64,000 bases of DNA from Azoarcus sp. (GTDB lineage Bacteria > Pseudomonadota > Gammaproteobacteria > Burkholderiales > Rhodocyclaceae): assembly GCA_030604735.1 (NCBI GenBank), contig JAUVVG010000013.1, positions 1 through 64,000 on the forward strand, given 5' to 3'. Within the stretch, counting starts at the first letter, position 1. Each line of letters starts with the position of its first letter. A model generated the notes under the pieces. That model was not told the DNA's origin. It was given only the letters and a program-made list of their open reading frames with translations, and ran no database searches. Below, in pieces: positions 38,755 to 47,443 of the stretch. The position numbers and the translations under genes were made by a program.

Positions 38755-39729
38755 TTACTCTTGCCCGGATTCGTTCTCTGAACGCCGCTGATGGATCAGC
38801 CGCCGCAGCGTCGCCGCCAGCCGCTGCGGCTCGAACTTGGGCACGTAGTCATCCACCCCGACCGACTTTCCCAACTGCTGGTTGGACATACCGGACAACG
38901 AGGAATGCATGATGACCGGGATGCCGTTGAAACGCTGGTCGGACTTGATCGTCTTGGTCAGGATGTAACCATCCATCTCGGGCATTTCCACATCGGTCAA
39001 AACCAGGCTGATCAAGTCCTTGGCCTCTCGGCCGGTCGATTGGGCATGGTTGGCGATCTTCTGCAACTCTTGCCAGGCCATTCGTCCATTGATCGCCGAC
39101 TGGAAGGGCACGCCAAGGGTTTCGAGCGTGCGCTCGATCTGCTTGCGCGCGACCGAGGAGTCGTCCGCGAAAACCACCATTCGCTCCTCTTCCTCGATCG
39201 GCTCGATGCCCTTGAACATGAACTCCTCGTCGTAGCGTGCGGTCTCGGACAACACTTTTTCGACGTCGAGCATCATGACCAGACGGTTGCCCGCCAGTTC
39301 GGTCACCGCCGTCACCAGCCCGCCCATCTTGGCGGTGAGCATTTCTGGCGGCACCCGCATCTGGGCCCAGTCGAGCCGCAGGATGGTATCGACCGCCTCG
39401 ACCAGAAAACCCTGGGTATGGCCGTTGTACTCGGTCACGATCATGATGCTGCGTGGCGTCTCGGATACGATCCCGACATACTTGGCAAGATCGACCACCG
39501 GCACCAGCACGCCGCGCAGGCTGACCATTCCCTCGACGCAGTCCGGCATTTCCGGCGCCGAAGTGATCTCCGGGGTTCGCATCACCTCGCGCACCTTGAA
39601 CACGTTGATGCCGAAAGTCTCTTTCCGTCCGGTGCGGTGGTCCACCCCGAGCGAAAACAGGAGAATCTCGAGTTTGTTGGTGCCGGCGAGCCGGGTGCGC
39701 GCTTCGACATTGCTGAATAGATCGGACAT
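38755..39729 (-). CDS. cheV: Chemotaxis coupling protein CheV (copy 2)
   Basis: A 324-residue paralogue of the neighbouring CheV, with the same CheW-like (KETFGINVFKVREVM, GMVSLRGVLVPVVDL) plus receiver (LVLTDVEMPEMDG) architecture. It is diverged enough to suggest an old duplication with different receptor preference. It is first of the cheV-cheV-cheY-cheZ-cheA run, with a sigma-28-like promoter 48 bp upstream. Confidence 0.95.
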   Translation of the reverse strand: MSDLFSNVEARTRLAGTNKLEILLFSLGVDHRTGRKETFGINVFKVREVMRTPEITSAPEMPDCVEGMVSLRGVLVPVVDLAKYVGIVSETPRSIMIVTEYNGHTQGFLVEAVDTILRLDWAQMRVPPEMLTAKMGGLVTAVTELAGNRLVMMLDVEKVLSETARYDEEFMFKGIEPIEEEERMVVFADDSSVARKQIERTLETLGVPFQSAINGRMAWQELQKIANHAQSTGREAKDLISLVLTDVEMPEMDGYILTKTIKSDQRFNGIPVIMHSSLSGMSNQQLGKSVGVDDYVPKFEPQRLAATLRRLIHQRRSENESGQE

Positions 39730-39776
39730 TTCTCTCTCCGCAGGCCGCGGTTACATTCAAGCCTAGATTAATACAC

Positions 39777-39804
39777 GTATCGGCGCACCGACTCCAATTC
39801 TTTA
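39777..39804 (-). promoter_or_regulatory. Sigma-28 (FliA) promoter for cheV-cheV-cheY-cheZ-cheA
   Basis: On the minus strand TAAA (39804-39801), 16 bp, and GCCGATAC (39784-39777), against the consensus TAAA-N15-GCCGATAA. The -10 half matches 7 of 8; the spacer is one base long. Confidence 0.6.
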
Positions 39805-39816
39805 GCGCGAAACATC

Positions 39817-40479
39817 CTAAATCTGCAAACCGACCCTGCGACACAGAGATGGGGCGATCCGGTCCAGCGGCAACACGTCGGCGACGGCACCCAGGGTGGC
39901 GGCTTCCCGCGGCATACCGTAAACGACGCAGCTGGCCTCGTCCTGCCCAATCGTCCACGCACCCTTGCGCCGCATCTCGAGCAGTCCGGCCGCGCCATCC
40001 TTGCCCATGCCGGTCAACAGCACGCCGATCGCCGTCGCGCCCAGATGCTCCGCGGCGGATCGGAACAATACATCGACCGAGGGGCGGTGGCGATTCACCG
40101 GTGCATCCTTGATCAGGCGACACTGATAGCCCGTGGTGGTTCGACGAATCGCCAGGTGGGAGTGGCCTGGCGCAACGTAAACCCAGCCCCGGCGCAGCGG
40201 GTCGCCGTCCTCGGCCTCCTTGACCGACAGCGGACTCACGCTGTCGAGCCGGCGCGCGAATGCTGCGGTAAACATCTCCGGCATGTGCTGGACGACGAGT
40301 ATTGGCGGCATCCCTGCCACCAGGTGTTGCAGCACGACCTTGACCGCTTCGGTGCCGCCGGTCGAGGCACCGATGACAATGACCGGGCCGGAATAGGCCT
40401 CCCCGCCCGCCTGGCGAACCGGGCTACTTTGCACGCTGATAGACGGTCCGACCCAAGGGGCGGAACAAATCGGCTGCAT
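39817..40479 (-). CDS. cheB: Stand-alone CheB methylesterase domain
   Basis: A 220-residue catalytic domain of chemotaxis methylesterase with serine in IGASTGGTEAV, histidine in QHMPEMFT and aspartate in LLTGMGKDGA. It lacks the N-terminal receiver domain of normal CheB, so its activity is not directly phosphorylation-gated. The start is uncertain: ATG 40479 has GAGAG 8 nt upstream but overlaps cheR by 56 bp; GTG 40434 overlaps by 11 bp. It removes methyl groups added by CheR, encoded just upstream. Confidence 0.88.
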   Translation of the reverse strand: MQPICSAPWVGPSISVQSSPVRQAGGEAYSGPVIVIGASTGGTEAVKVVLQHLVAGMPPILVVQHMPEMFTAAFARRLDSVSPLSVKEAEDGDPLRRGWVYVAPGHSHLAIRRTTTGYQCRLIKDAPVNRHRPSVDVLFRSAAEHLGATAIGVLLTGMGKDGAAGLLEMRRKGAWTIGQDEASCVVYGMPREAATLGAVADVLPLDRIAPSLCRRVGLQI

Positions 40480-41317
40480 GCAGGAAACTCTCGGAATGGC
40501 CGGCGAACAGCGCACCATCCGGCGCGAGCAAGGGGGCGAACCGCTGCAGGATCGCATTCTGCGTCGGCTTGTCGAAATAGATCATCACATTGCGACAGAA
40601 GATCGCATCCAGCGGACCTTGCACCGACCAGCGTGGATCGAGCAGGTTGACCTGGCGGAAACTGATCAGACGCTGCAACTCAGGACGCACTCGGTAGGAA
40701 TCCAGCTCCCTGGGATCACGGGTGAAGAACTGCTGCAAGCGTGCCGGCGCCATTCTCGCGACCCGATCACTGCCGTAAAGGCCCGCCCGTGCCTGTTCGA
40801 GCACACTGGTATTCACGTCGCTCGCGATGATGTTGACCGGCGGCGTCATGCTCTTGAAAGCCTCACAGGCTGCGATCGCAATCGAATAAGGCTCCTCTCC
40901 GGTCGAGGCCGCGCAGCACCAGACCTTTGCGACCCGGCCGCCTTCGATCTTCTTCAACCTGTCGGCGAGGATGTCGAAGTGGTGTGACTCTCTGAAAAAC
41001 GAGGTGAGGTTGGTGGTCAAGGCATTGATGAAGTGCTCACGCTCGCCGCGATCCCGCTCGACACGGGACAAATAGTCGGAGAAGCGGCGCTCGCCACAAG
41101 TCCGCAGACGTTTGGTGAGGCGGCTGTAAACCATGTCCTGCTTGGCCGACGCCAGCGCGATCCCGACATGATCGTAGATCAGCTTGCGAATCCTATCGAA
41201 GTCCGCGCTCGTGAATTCGAACTCCCGGTCGCGCTCGGGTACTCGGACCGGCGGGATCACAACCCGGTCAGTGCCAGACGCGGGCGTACGCGAACCGGAT
41301 GGCGCAGGGCGAGGCAT
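40424..41317 (-). CDS. cheR: Chemotaxis receptor methyltransferase CheR
   Basis: A 297-residue SAM-dependent methyltransferase. It has an N-terminal helical domain (FDRIRKLIYDHVGIAL), NLTSFFRESHHF, the SAM-binding WCCAASTGEEPYSIA and IFCRNVMIYFDK. It methylates receptor glutamates. ATG 41317 is preferred; GTG 41353 would overlap the Aer-like gene by 22 bp. Coupled to cheB downstream. Confidence 0.93.
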   Translation of the reverse strand: MPRPAPSGSRTPASGTDRVVIPPVRVPERDREFEFTSADFDRIRKLIYDHVGIALASAKQDMVYSRLTKRLRTCGERRFSDYLSRVERDRGEREHFINALTTNLTSFFRESHHFDILADRLKKIEGGRVAKVWCCAASTGEEPYSIAIAACEAFKSMTPPVNIIASDVNTSVLEQARAGLYGSDRVARMAPARLQQFFTRDPRELDSYRVRPELQRLISFRQVNLLDPRWSVQGPLDAIFCRNVMIYFDKPTQNAILQRFAPLLAPDGALFAGHSESFLHAADLFRPLGRTVYQRAK

Positions 41318-41331
41318 GCGTGGATCCCGAG

Positions 41332-43236
41332 TCACTCTCGACCGCCCCCCCACTCTTCCGACAGCGAGGTCCGCTTCGCACCGATGCGCCTGATTTTGGG
41401 AACCGGCGCAGACACCCCGGCACGCACGCTCCGTAGATGCGCAACCGTCGCGGTCCGAGCGTCCGCCCCATCATCGCGCACGGCGGCCCCTGGCGTCAGC
41501 CCTGTCGCTGATGAGTCGCCCTGTGCTGCAAAGGATTTGTACTGGTCCATGGCCGTCTTGGTGATGGAACCCGTCGAGCGCCGCTCCGGGGAGGGTTCGC
41601 TCAACAAGGTTTTGATTCGATCGAGATCGCCTGCGAAGGCGTTCGTGGCAAGCAGCTCGTTGCGCAAGGACTGATGAATATAGCGCAAGCCCTCGATCGG
41701 ATCACTGAAATCCGCACTTGATCCCTGGGTTTCGGCCTGTAACGACTCCGCGACCGACATGCCGTCTTCATTGGCCAGGGAGTAGCCCATCGCCCGGGCG
41801 AGCGCCGAGAGCTCGTCTTGCAAGGCCTGACACCCTTCGAAACGCTGAGCGGCATCACGGTCCGACTCGGCCAGCCAGGACTGAACGCGAATCAACAAGG
41901 CACCCAAATCGCGCGCGAGCGACCGCGCCCGATCCACCGTGTGCGGCGCCCCCTGCTGCGTGCGCGACCGCCCGTCCAGCCCCATGTTCACCATCAACAA
42001 GCGTGCCTTCAAAGCGGCCAGTTCGAGTGCTTCAAGGCACTGCCCGACTGGGCGGAGTGTCTCCCGAGCACGCTCGGCCTGGCGCAATTGCTCGGTTAAC
42101 TGCCCGGTCAGGGCATGAAGGTGGCCCAAGGCCTTGCCGGTGGCAACACGCCGCTCATCCGACCAAGCGGACACGACGGCCATCACGCGCTCGACCCGGA
42201 TCATGACATCCTCGATCCGCCCGGAGGCCTCGTCGAAACTCGCGATCAGGTCCTCCAGCCGCGGCAGGACCTCGACCGAGTTGACCTCCACGGACCGGAC
42301 CTCGGCCGGCTCGACCCCGCCCTCGGCGCGATCATCAACGGCGTCTCCGCCCTCCTTGCCTGGTGACGCGGTCGCCCCCGGGCTGCGCCCCCCCCTGGAC
42401 GCGGCCTGAAGCAGCGGTTCCGTCGCCAGCCGCACTTGCAGGATCTGCAATTGCCGCATCACCTCGCCGACCTCATCGGCGCGGTCGAGCGCAAGCGCAA
42501 GATCCCTTTCCCCTTCTCCGATTCTCTCGACCGCTGCCGCGATCGAGGCGAGCTCGTGCGCACGGCGGCGAGTAAGGCCCCACCACGACAGCCCTCCACC
42601 CAAGCCAGCCAGGACGATAGCGGCAACACCGATCAACCGCATCGTGACCGACACATCGGTGCCGAAGGACAGCATCGCGACACCGTATCCAGCGAGTACG
42701 GCCGCGAGCAGAAGGCTGAAGAGCGCGAGCGACGTCCTATGCTTGATATTGCCGCTGGACAGCGCGCGCAAACGCACGCCCAGCGCGGCTGGCACGCCGG
42801 TCAAGCCCGGCCCGGCGTCCGGACGCGGATGTCGCCACGCAGCGAACTGCGATTCGGCCGCTGCGATCCGATGGCTGAGCGCTCGCTGCAGGGTCGCGAC
42901 ATAAGCGAGCGTTCGGCCGTTCAGCCGCCACGGTGTGATGCTCAGCGCCGCCCAGTAGTCGCGTCGATCAGTGGTTCGATTTCGCACGATACCGGACCAC
43001 GGGCGGTCCATGCGGAGCGCGCGCCACATCGCCCGGAACACGGCCGGCGGCATGGCTGGATGGGCCAGCGATTCGAGATACTCCCCGACGATCCGGTCGT
43101 GATCCCGACCATTGAAATCGAGGAAATCCGCGCTCGCCCAGTCGATCCGGCCCTCCAGGTCGAGCCGCAGCACCATGGCCCCCTCCAGCGGCACCTCCAG
43201 CGTGTAGGGGCTGGCCCCGGAATACGCCCGATTCAT
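41332..43236 (-). CDS. Aer-like PAS receptor with degenerate signalling domain
   Basis: A 634-residue protein. Residues about 10-120 form an Aer-type PAS domain (FRAMWRALRMDRPWSGIVRN, then DYWAALSITPWR), a likely FAD/redox sensor. Two membrane helices follow at about 168-190 and 200-221, then a HAMP-like segment and a long coiled coil. The hyperconserved receptor tip (LALNAAIEAARAGE) is only vaguely echoed at ALELAALKARLLMVNMG, so coupling to CheA/CheW may be altered. The start ATG 43236 overlaps the upstream TGA (ATGA), indicating coupling to the kinase-less CheA gene. Confidence 0.75.
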   Translation of the reverse strand: MNRAYSGASPYTLEVPLEGAMVLRLDLEGRIDWASADFLDFNGRDHDRIVGEYLESLAHPAMPPAVFRAMWRALRMDRPWSGIVRNRTTDRRDYWAALSITPWRLNGRTLAYVATLQRALSHRIAAAESQFAAWRHPRPDAGPGLTGVPAALGVRLRALSSGNIKHRTSLALFSLLLAAVLAGYGVAMLSFGTDVSVTMRLIGVAAIVLAGLGGGLSWWGLTRRRAHELASIAAAVERIGEGERDLALALDRADEVGEVMRQLQILQVRLATEPLLQAASRGGRSPGATASPGKEGGDAVDDRAEGGVEPAEVRSVEVNSVEVLPRLEDLIASFDEASGRIEDVMIRVERVMAVVSAWSDERRVATGKALGHLHALTGQLTEQLRQAERARETLRPVGQCLEALELAALKARLLMVNMGLDGRSRTQQGAPHTVDRARSLARDLGALLIRVQSWLAESDRDAAQRFEGCQALQDELSALARAMGYSLANEDGMSVAESLQAETQGSSADFSDPIEGLRYIHQSLRNELLATNAFAGDLDRIKTLLSEPSPERRSTGSITKTAMDQYKSFAAQGDSSATGLTPGAAVRDDGADARTATVAHLRSVRAGVSAPVPKIRRIGAKRTSLSEEWGGGRE

Positions 43237-44585
43237 GATCCCGACCACGCCGTAGAAAAACGACCCCGGAACAGCGGGTCCAGCATCGCCTTGAGATCGA
43301 GCACGGTCAGCGCCTGTCCGCGATGCAGCAGCCAGCCCGACGACACGATGCCTTCCATGAGGTCGGCGAGCAATTCGGGAACCTGCACCGCACCGACCGG
43401 AACGCTGATGAAATCTTCGACATCGTCCACCCTCACGCCCACCGGTCCACGCCCCAGCATGACCACCAACAGGGGTGCGAACCGCTCGCGGCGCGCTGCA
43501 GTCGAGTCGAACCAGTCATGCAAATCGACCGACGGTGCGAGCCGTCCCTCTATCAGGACCAAGCCCCGGACCTTCTCGGGGAGGCCGGCCGTGGCATGAA
43601 CCACGTCTTCATGACGCACGGCCACCACATCGTCGGCACTCACCGCGTAGCGACGGGAAGCGACCCGGATCAGCACATGATCCCGCTCGCCTGACGATGG
43701 TGCCTCATCCTCCCCGCATTGCCGGCGGGAGGGTACGTTCCCGTCACTGATCTGCACGGCAAGGGAGGTCGTCAGTCCCGGTCCCGGTTCCGGCGCTTGC
43801 CCCCATGCCGAGGCCTTATCGAAATCGGCGGTGTCATGCGCGCGGTCGGTGACGGGCGCTTGTTCCGACACCTCCTTGAACTCCCCCTCCGACTCGCGAT
43901 CCTCACGACGCAACAACAGGGAATCCGGATCTGCCACCCGGCCTAGCACGTTGATCAGCGCGGCTTCGTCTTCCGCCGAACGCAGTTCCAGCCGCCATGC
44001 ACCATCACTGTCATCGGGCGCCGGACGCGCGGTGACACGGACTTCCGCCATGCCACGCAAGGTGTCGAGCATGTCGACAACGACCCATTCAGCGCCGACC
44101 AGCGTCTTCGCGCGGCGGAAGGCGACCCGGTAATGCCTTGCGGACGGATCCGCCGCGCCCACCCCGCCATCACCGTCACTCGATCGAACAGGGGCGCCGC
44201 GCATGTCACGACCGTCTTGTCCGCGACCCAGTTCGACGAGCATGCTTTCGACCTCGGCATGCAGACGGGGCTTGCCGTCGCGCTCGGCCGACACAACAAC
44301 CTTGATCAGGTCGAACGCACGGGTACATAAGCGCAGTCCGCCCAGATCGACTCCCTCGAGGCGCATCGCCTCGAGCTTCGCTTCAAGCCCGTCAGCAAGT
44401 TCCGCTAGGTCGTTGAAGCCGAAGGTTCGCGCACCCCCCTTGATCGAATGAGCCGTGCGCTTGAGATCCCGCAGGGCATCCGAACCGGTTTGTCCCGCAC
44501 AGGCCGCCAAATGGCGATCTGCCCGCGCGAGCAGTTCGTTGCACTCGTCGAAGAACATCCCGTGGAACTGCGCCAGGTCCATCAT
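43233..44585 (-). CDS. CheA paralogue lacking the kinase core (P1, P2-like, CheW-like domains)
   Basis: A 450-residue protein. Residues 5-110 form an HPt domain with phospho-acceptor H46 (TAHSIKGGARTFGF). Residues about 150-226 resemble a CheA P2 regulator-binding domain, an acidic linker follows, and residues about 303-445 form a CheW-like domain. The P3 dimerisation and P4 ATPase domains are absent: no N, G1 or G2 boxes occur. It cannot autophosphorylate and would need the full CheA (34467-36368) to phosphorylate it in trans, as known for Rhodobacter sphaeroides CheA3. It follows motB and is coupled to the Aer-like gene. Start ATG 44585 or 44582. Confidence 0.85.
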   Translation of the reverse strand: MMDLAQFHGMFFDECNELLARADRHLAACAGQTGSDALRDLKRTAHSIKGGARTFGFNDLAELADGLEAKLEAMRLEGVDLGGLRLCTRAFDLIKVVVSAERDGKPRLHAEVESMLVELGRGQDGRDMRGAPVRSSDGDGGVGAADPSARHYRVAFRRAKTLVGAEWVVVDMLDTLRGMAEVRVTARPAPDDSDGAWRLELRSAEDEAALINVLGRVADPDSLLLRREDRESEGEFKEVSEQAPVTDRAHDTADFDKASAWGQAPEPGPGLTTSLAVQISDGNVPSRRQCGEDEAPSSGERDHVLIRVASRRYAVSADDVVAVRHEDVVHATAGLPEKVRGLVLIEGRLAPSVDLHDWFDSTAARRERFAPLLVVMLGRGPVGVRVDDVEDFISVPVGAVQVPELLADLMEGIVSSGWLLHRGQALTVLDLKAMLDPLFRGRFSTAWSGS

Positions 44586-44728
44586 CGCGACACGACGGCT
44601 CCAAAGAAATCGGCTATCGATCCGGCTCTCGAAACCATGACTCCGGCCCTTGAACACACCCCATCGCTGCCGACCGAACTCGTCACGGGGTGAACATTGC
44701 GAGGATCGGGGGATCTTCGCTCAAGCTT

Positions 44729-44755
44729 CTTAACGTCAGTTGCTGCCCGGACTTT
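44729..44755 (-). promoter_or_regulatory. Sigma-28 promoter for the CheA paralogue operon
   Basis: Minus strand TAAAGTCC (44755-44748), 11 bp, GACGTTAA (44736-44729), against TAAAGTTT-N11-GCCGATAA: 6 of 8 in each half with exact spacing. It lies about 145 bp upstream of ATG 44585. Confidence 0.65.
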
Positions 44756-44866
44756 AGCCTGAAAGTCTGCTCGACGACCCACTATGCGCCCCTCGCCTGT
44801 TCGCGAACGAGGCGTTGGAGGCGGAGGAAAAGGTCATGGTGACCTTCACGATCTGGGGTGAGCAAA

Positions 44867-45859
44867 TTAGCGTGGTGCGGGAGAGCTGCTCAGTCCATCT
44901 ACCCCAGGGAGCAGTGTCTCCTCCAGGCCCTCGTTCTCCTCGAAATCGACATCGAGGACATCCGGCCCTGTCAACAAGGCCTCTTCGGTCCGCTTGTTCA
45001 TCACGATGATGCTGATCCGCCTGTTCGCCGGGTCGAGCGGGTTATCCGAAATCAACGGAATCGTATCCGCCAGCCCGACCACCCTCGCCACCTTGGCCGG
45101 TTCCAGCCCGCCGGAAATCATTTCGCGGCGGGATGCGTTGGCGCGGTTGCTCGACAGTTCCCAGTTGGAGAAACCACGTTCGCCACCCGCAAAGGGGGCA
45201 GCATCGGTATGTCCCGACAGGCTCAAGCGGTTGGGAACGTCGTTCAGCGCCCGTCCGATCGCCTGCAGCAGATCCCGGGTATAGGGGCGCAAGTCGGCAC
45301 TGGCGGTCGCGAACATCGGCCGGTTCTGCTCGTCGACCAGCTGGATGCGCAGCCCCTCGTTGGTAATGTCCATCAGGATCTGGTTCTTGTAATTGCGCAG
45401 ATCCGGGTCGGCCTCGATGATCGCCTCGATCCGGCCTTTCAGGTCGAGCAGGCGGCCGCGCTCGCGCAGTTCGGCTTCGATCTCGGGGTCGAATTCACCG
45501 GGATCCGGGTAGCGTGCCTTGGCCGCATCGAGGTTGATCGTGCGCTGAGTCTGGACATCGCCACGTTTGACCTGGCCGATGGAACGGGTCAGATCCTCGC
45601 CGCCGCCCGGAATCACACTGGAACTGTCTCCCGAACCGGAGCCCCCCAGCAGCGACACCCTGAGTGGATTCTGGAAGTGATCCGCGATACCTTCCAGATC
45701 GCCCTGTGCCGTCGAGCCGAGCAACCACATCAACAGGAAGAAGGCCATCATCGCGGTGACGAAGTCGGCATAGGCGATCTTCCAGGCACCGCCGTGATGG
45801 CCGCCTTCGACCTTCTTGATCCGTTTGACGATGATGGGTTGCTGGGTATCGTCGCTCAC
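44867..45859 (-). CDS. motB: Flagellar stator protein MotB
   Basis: A 330-residue protein. A short cytoplasmic N-terminus is followed by one membrane helix with the proton-binding aspartate in KIAYADFVTAMMAFFLLMWL. The periplasmic OmpA-like peptidoglycan-binding domain (about 160-300) has LSGHTDAAPF and NRRISIIVMNK. It anchors the stator with MotA and starts 3 bp after the motA stop codon. Confidence 0.96.
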   Translation of the reverse strand: MSDDTQQPIIVKRIKKVEGGHHGGAWKIAYADFVTAMMAFFLLMWLLGSTAQGDLEGIADHFQNPLRVSLLGGSGSGDSSSVIPGGGEDLTRSIGQVKRGDVQTQRTINLDAAKARYPDPGEFDPEIEAELRERGRLLDLKGRIEAIIEADPDLRNYKNQILMDITNEGLRIQLVDEQNRPMFATASADLRPYTRDLLQAIGRALNDVPNRLSLSGHTDAAPFAGGERGFSNWELSSNRANASRREMISGGLEPAKVARVVGLADTIPLISDNPLDPANRRISIIVMNKRTEEALLTGPDVLDVDFEENEGLEETLLPGVDGLSSSPAPR

Positions 45860-45862
45860 GAA

Positions 45863-46717
45863 TCAACCCTTGCGGCTCTTGATGTCTTCCTCGAGCTCCA
45901 GGAAAGTCGGTCGGTCGGTGGTGAACAAGGCCTTGCGACCGAACTCGATCGCGACCTGCGGCGCATAACCATTCATGCTGGCAAGCAGCACCGCCTTGAT
46001 GCACTGATAGATCTTGCCGCTTTGTTCGACCCGCTGCTCGAGCTGCCCGGCCAGCGGTTGCACGAATCCATAGGAGAGCAGGATGCCGAGGAAGGTCCCG
46101 ACCAAGGCGCCGCCGATCATCTTGCCCAGCACCGCCGGGGGCTCGCCGACCGATCCCATCACATTCACCACCCCCATCACCGCCACCACGATGCCGAAGG
46201 CCGGCAAGGCGTCGCCGACCTTGGCCACCACGTGCGGCGCCTGGTGCGCCTCCTGGTGATGGGTCTCGATCTCCAGGTCCATCAAGCCCTCGATCTCGAA
46301 GGCATTGAGGTTGCCGCCGACCATCATCCGCAGGTAATCGGTGAGGAACTCGATCGCATGGTGATCGGCCATCACGTCCGGGTACTTGGAGAAGATCGCG
46401 CTCTGGTCGGGTTGGTCGATGTCGTTCTCGATCGACATCAAGCCCTCCTTGCGCACCTTGGCGAGCAGCTCGTACAGCAGCGCGAGCAGGTTCATGTACA
46501 TCGCCTTGTTGTAAGGCGAGCCCTTGAACGCACCAGGCAAGGCCGCGAGCGTGGCCTTGATCGCCTTCGAACCATTACCGGCGACGAATCCGCCGATCAT
46601 CAGTCCAACGATCGCGACATACTCGAGCGGCACCCACAGCGCCATGAGACTGCCGTGCATCGCGTAAGTCCCAAGCGATGCGAGCAGAACGATGATGTAT
46701 CCAACGATGACTAGCAC
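45863..46717 (-). CDS. motA: Flagellar stator protein MotA
   Basis: A 284-residue inner-membrane protein with four helices (two near the N-terminus, two near 165-215) and a large cytoplasmic loop. The PDQSAIFSKYP loop and AFGIVVAVMGVVNVMGSVGEPP channel segment are present. It conducts protons with MotB to drive the flagellum. First gene of motAB, behind a sigma-28 promoter. Confidence 0.96.
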   Translation of the reverse strand: MLVIVGYIIVLLASLGTYAMHGSLMALWVPLEYVAIVGLMIGGFVAGNGSKAIKATLAALPGAFKGSPYNKAMYMNLLALLYELLAKVRKEGLMSIENDIDQPDQSAIFSKYPDVMADHHAIEFLTDYLRMMVGGNLNAFEIEGLMDLEIETHHQEAHQAPHVVAKVGDALPAFGIVVAVMGVVNVMGSVGEPPAVLGKMIGGALVGTFLGILLSYGFVQPLAGQLEQRVEQSGKIYQCIKAVLLASMNGYAPQVAIEFGRKALFTTDRPTFLELEEDIKSRKG

Positions 46718-46800
46718 TAAGCGCCCCTGTCACTGCGCGAACACGCAGCGAAACCCCGATTCGACCATGGTCAGGAAAGACCACGAGCCGGCATTTTAGT

Positions 46801-46827
46801 TTAACGTCGCTCCGAGACGAAACTTGA
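46801..46827 (-). promoter_or_regulatory. Sigma-28 promoter for motAB
   Basis: Minus strand TCAAGTTT (46827-46820), 11 bp, GACGTTAA (46808-46801): 7 of 8 and 6 of 8 matches to the FliA consensus with exact spacing. The -10 half is identical to that of the promoter at 44729-44755. The -35 half abuts the flhC terminator. Confidence 0.7.
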
Positions 46828-46829
46828 CG

Positions 46830-46856
46830 AAAAAAAACCGCCTGATCGAGGCGGTT
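46830..46856 (-). terminator. Rho-independent terminator of flhDC
   Basis: AACCGCC-TCGATCA-GGCGGTT stem on the minus strand (46856-46836) followed by a run of T. It lies 26 bp after the flhC stop codon and directly before the motAB promoter. Confidence 0.85.
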
Positions 46857-46881
46857 CTTTGCGGTTGTCGAAGACTGACGG

Positions 46882-47439
46882 TCAGGCGGTCACCATCTTG
46901 CGCGTGGTGCGGGCAACCGGGCGCTTCTTCTTGCCCTTGCCAGCCCGCGACGGCATGTTGCACAAGCCGCACACATATTCATGGGTCGGATCGTAGGCAT
47001 GAGCGACATACTTGCCGCCGCAACTGGTGCATGCGGCCATGTGAAGCAGATCCGCGTCGAAGAAACGGACCAAAGTCCACGCGCGGGTGATGCTGAGGAC
47101 AGGCTCCATCTTCTCGGTCTCGATATGATCGAGGTAGAGGTTGTACGCCTTCAGGATCGAATCCAGGTTGCCCAGGGTCGCCCTGGACTTGAAATAGCTG
47201 AAATAAGCCATGAACAACGAGGAATGCACATTCGGCTGCCAGGCCATGAACCAGTCGGTCGAAAACGGCAGCATGCCCTTGGGCGGCGACATGCCCCGAA
47301 CTTCCTTGTAGATCTTGAGCAGTCGCTCGCGGCTGAGCTGGGTTTCCGCCTCGAGCATCTGCATGCGCGCACCCAGGCTGACCATTTCCACCGCCAGTCT
47401 GATGTCTTCGGCTTCCTCTATTACACTCTTGTTCTTCAT
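46882..47439 (-). CDS. flhC: Flagellar master regulator FlhC
   Basis: A 185-residue DNA-binding subunit of the FlhD4C2 activator. Zinc-site cysteines are seen in AACTSCGGKY and VCGLC, with a basic tail (GKGKKKRPVARTTRK). It activates class 2 flagellar genes, including fliA. ATG 47439 follows AAGGAGTG; the upstream extension overlaps flhD and is rejected. Confidence 0.96.
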   Translation of the reverse strand: MKNKSVIEEAEDIRLAVEMVSLGARMQMLEAETQLSRERLLKIYKEVRGMSPPKGMLPFSTDWFMAWQPNVHSSLFMAYFSYFKSRATLGNLDSILKAYNLYLDHIETEKMEPVLSITRAWTLVRFFDADLLHMAACTSCGGKYVAHAYDPTHEYVCGLCNMPSRAGKGKKKRPVARTTRKMVTA

Positions 47440-47443
47440 GAGG

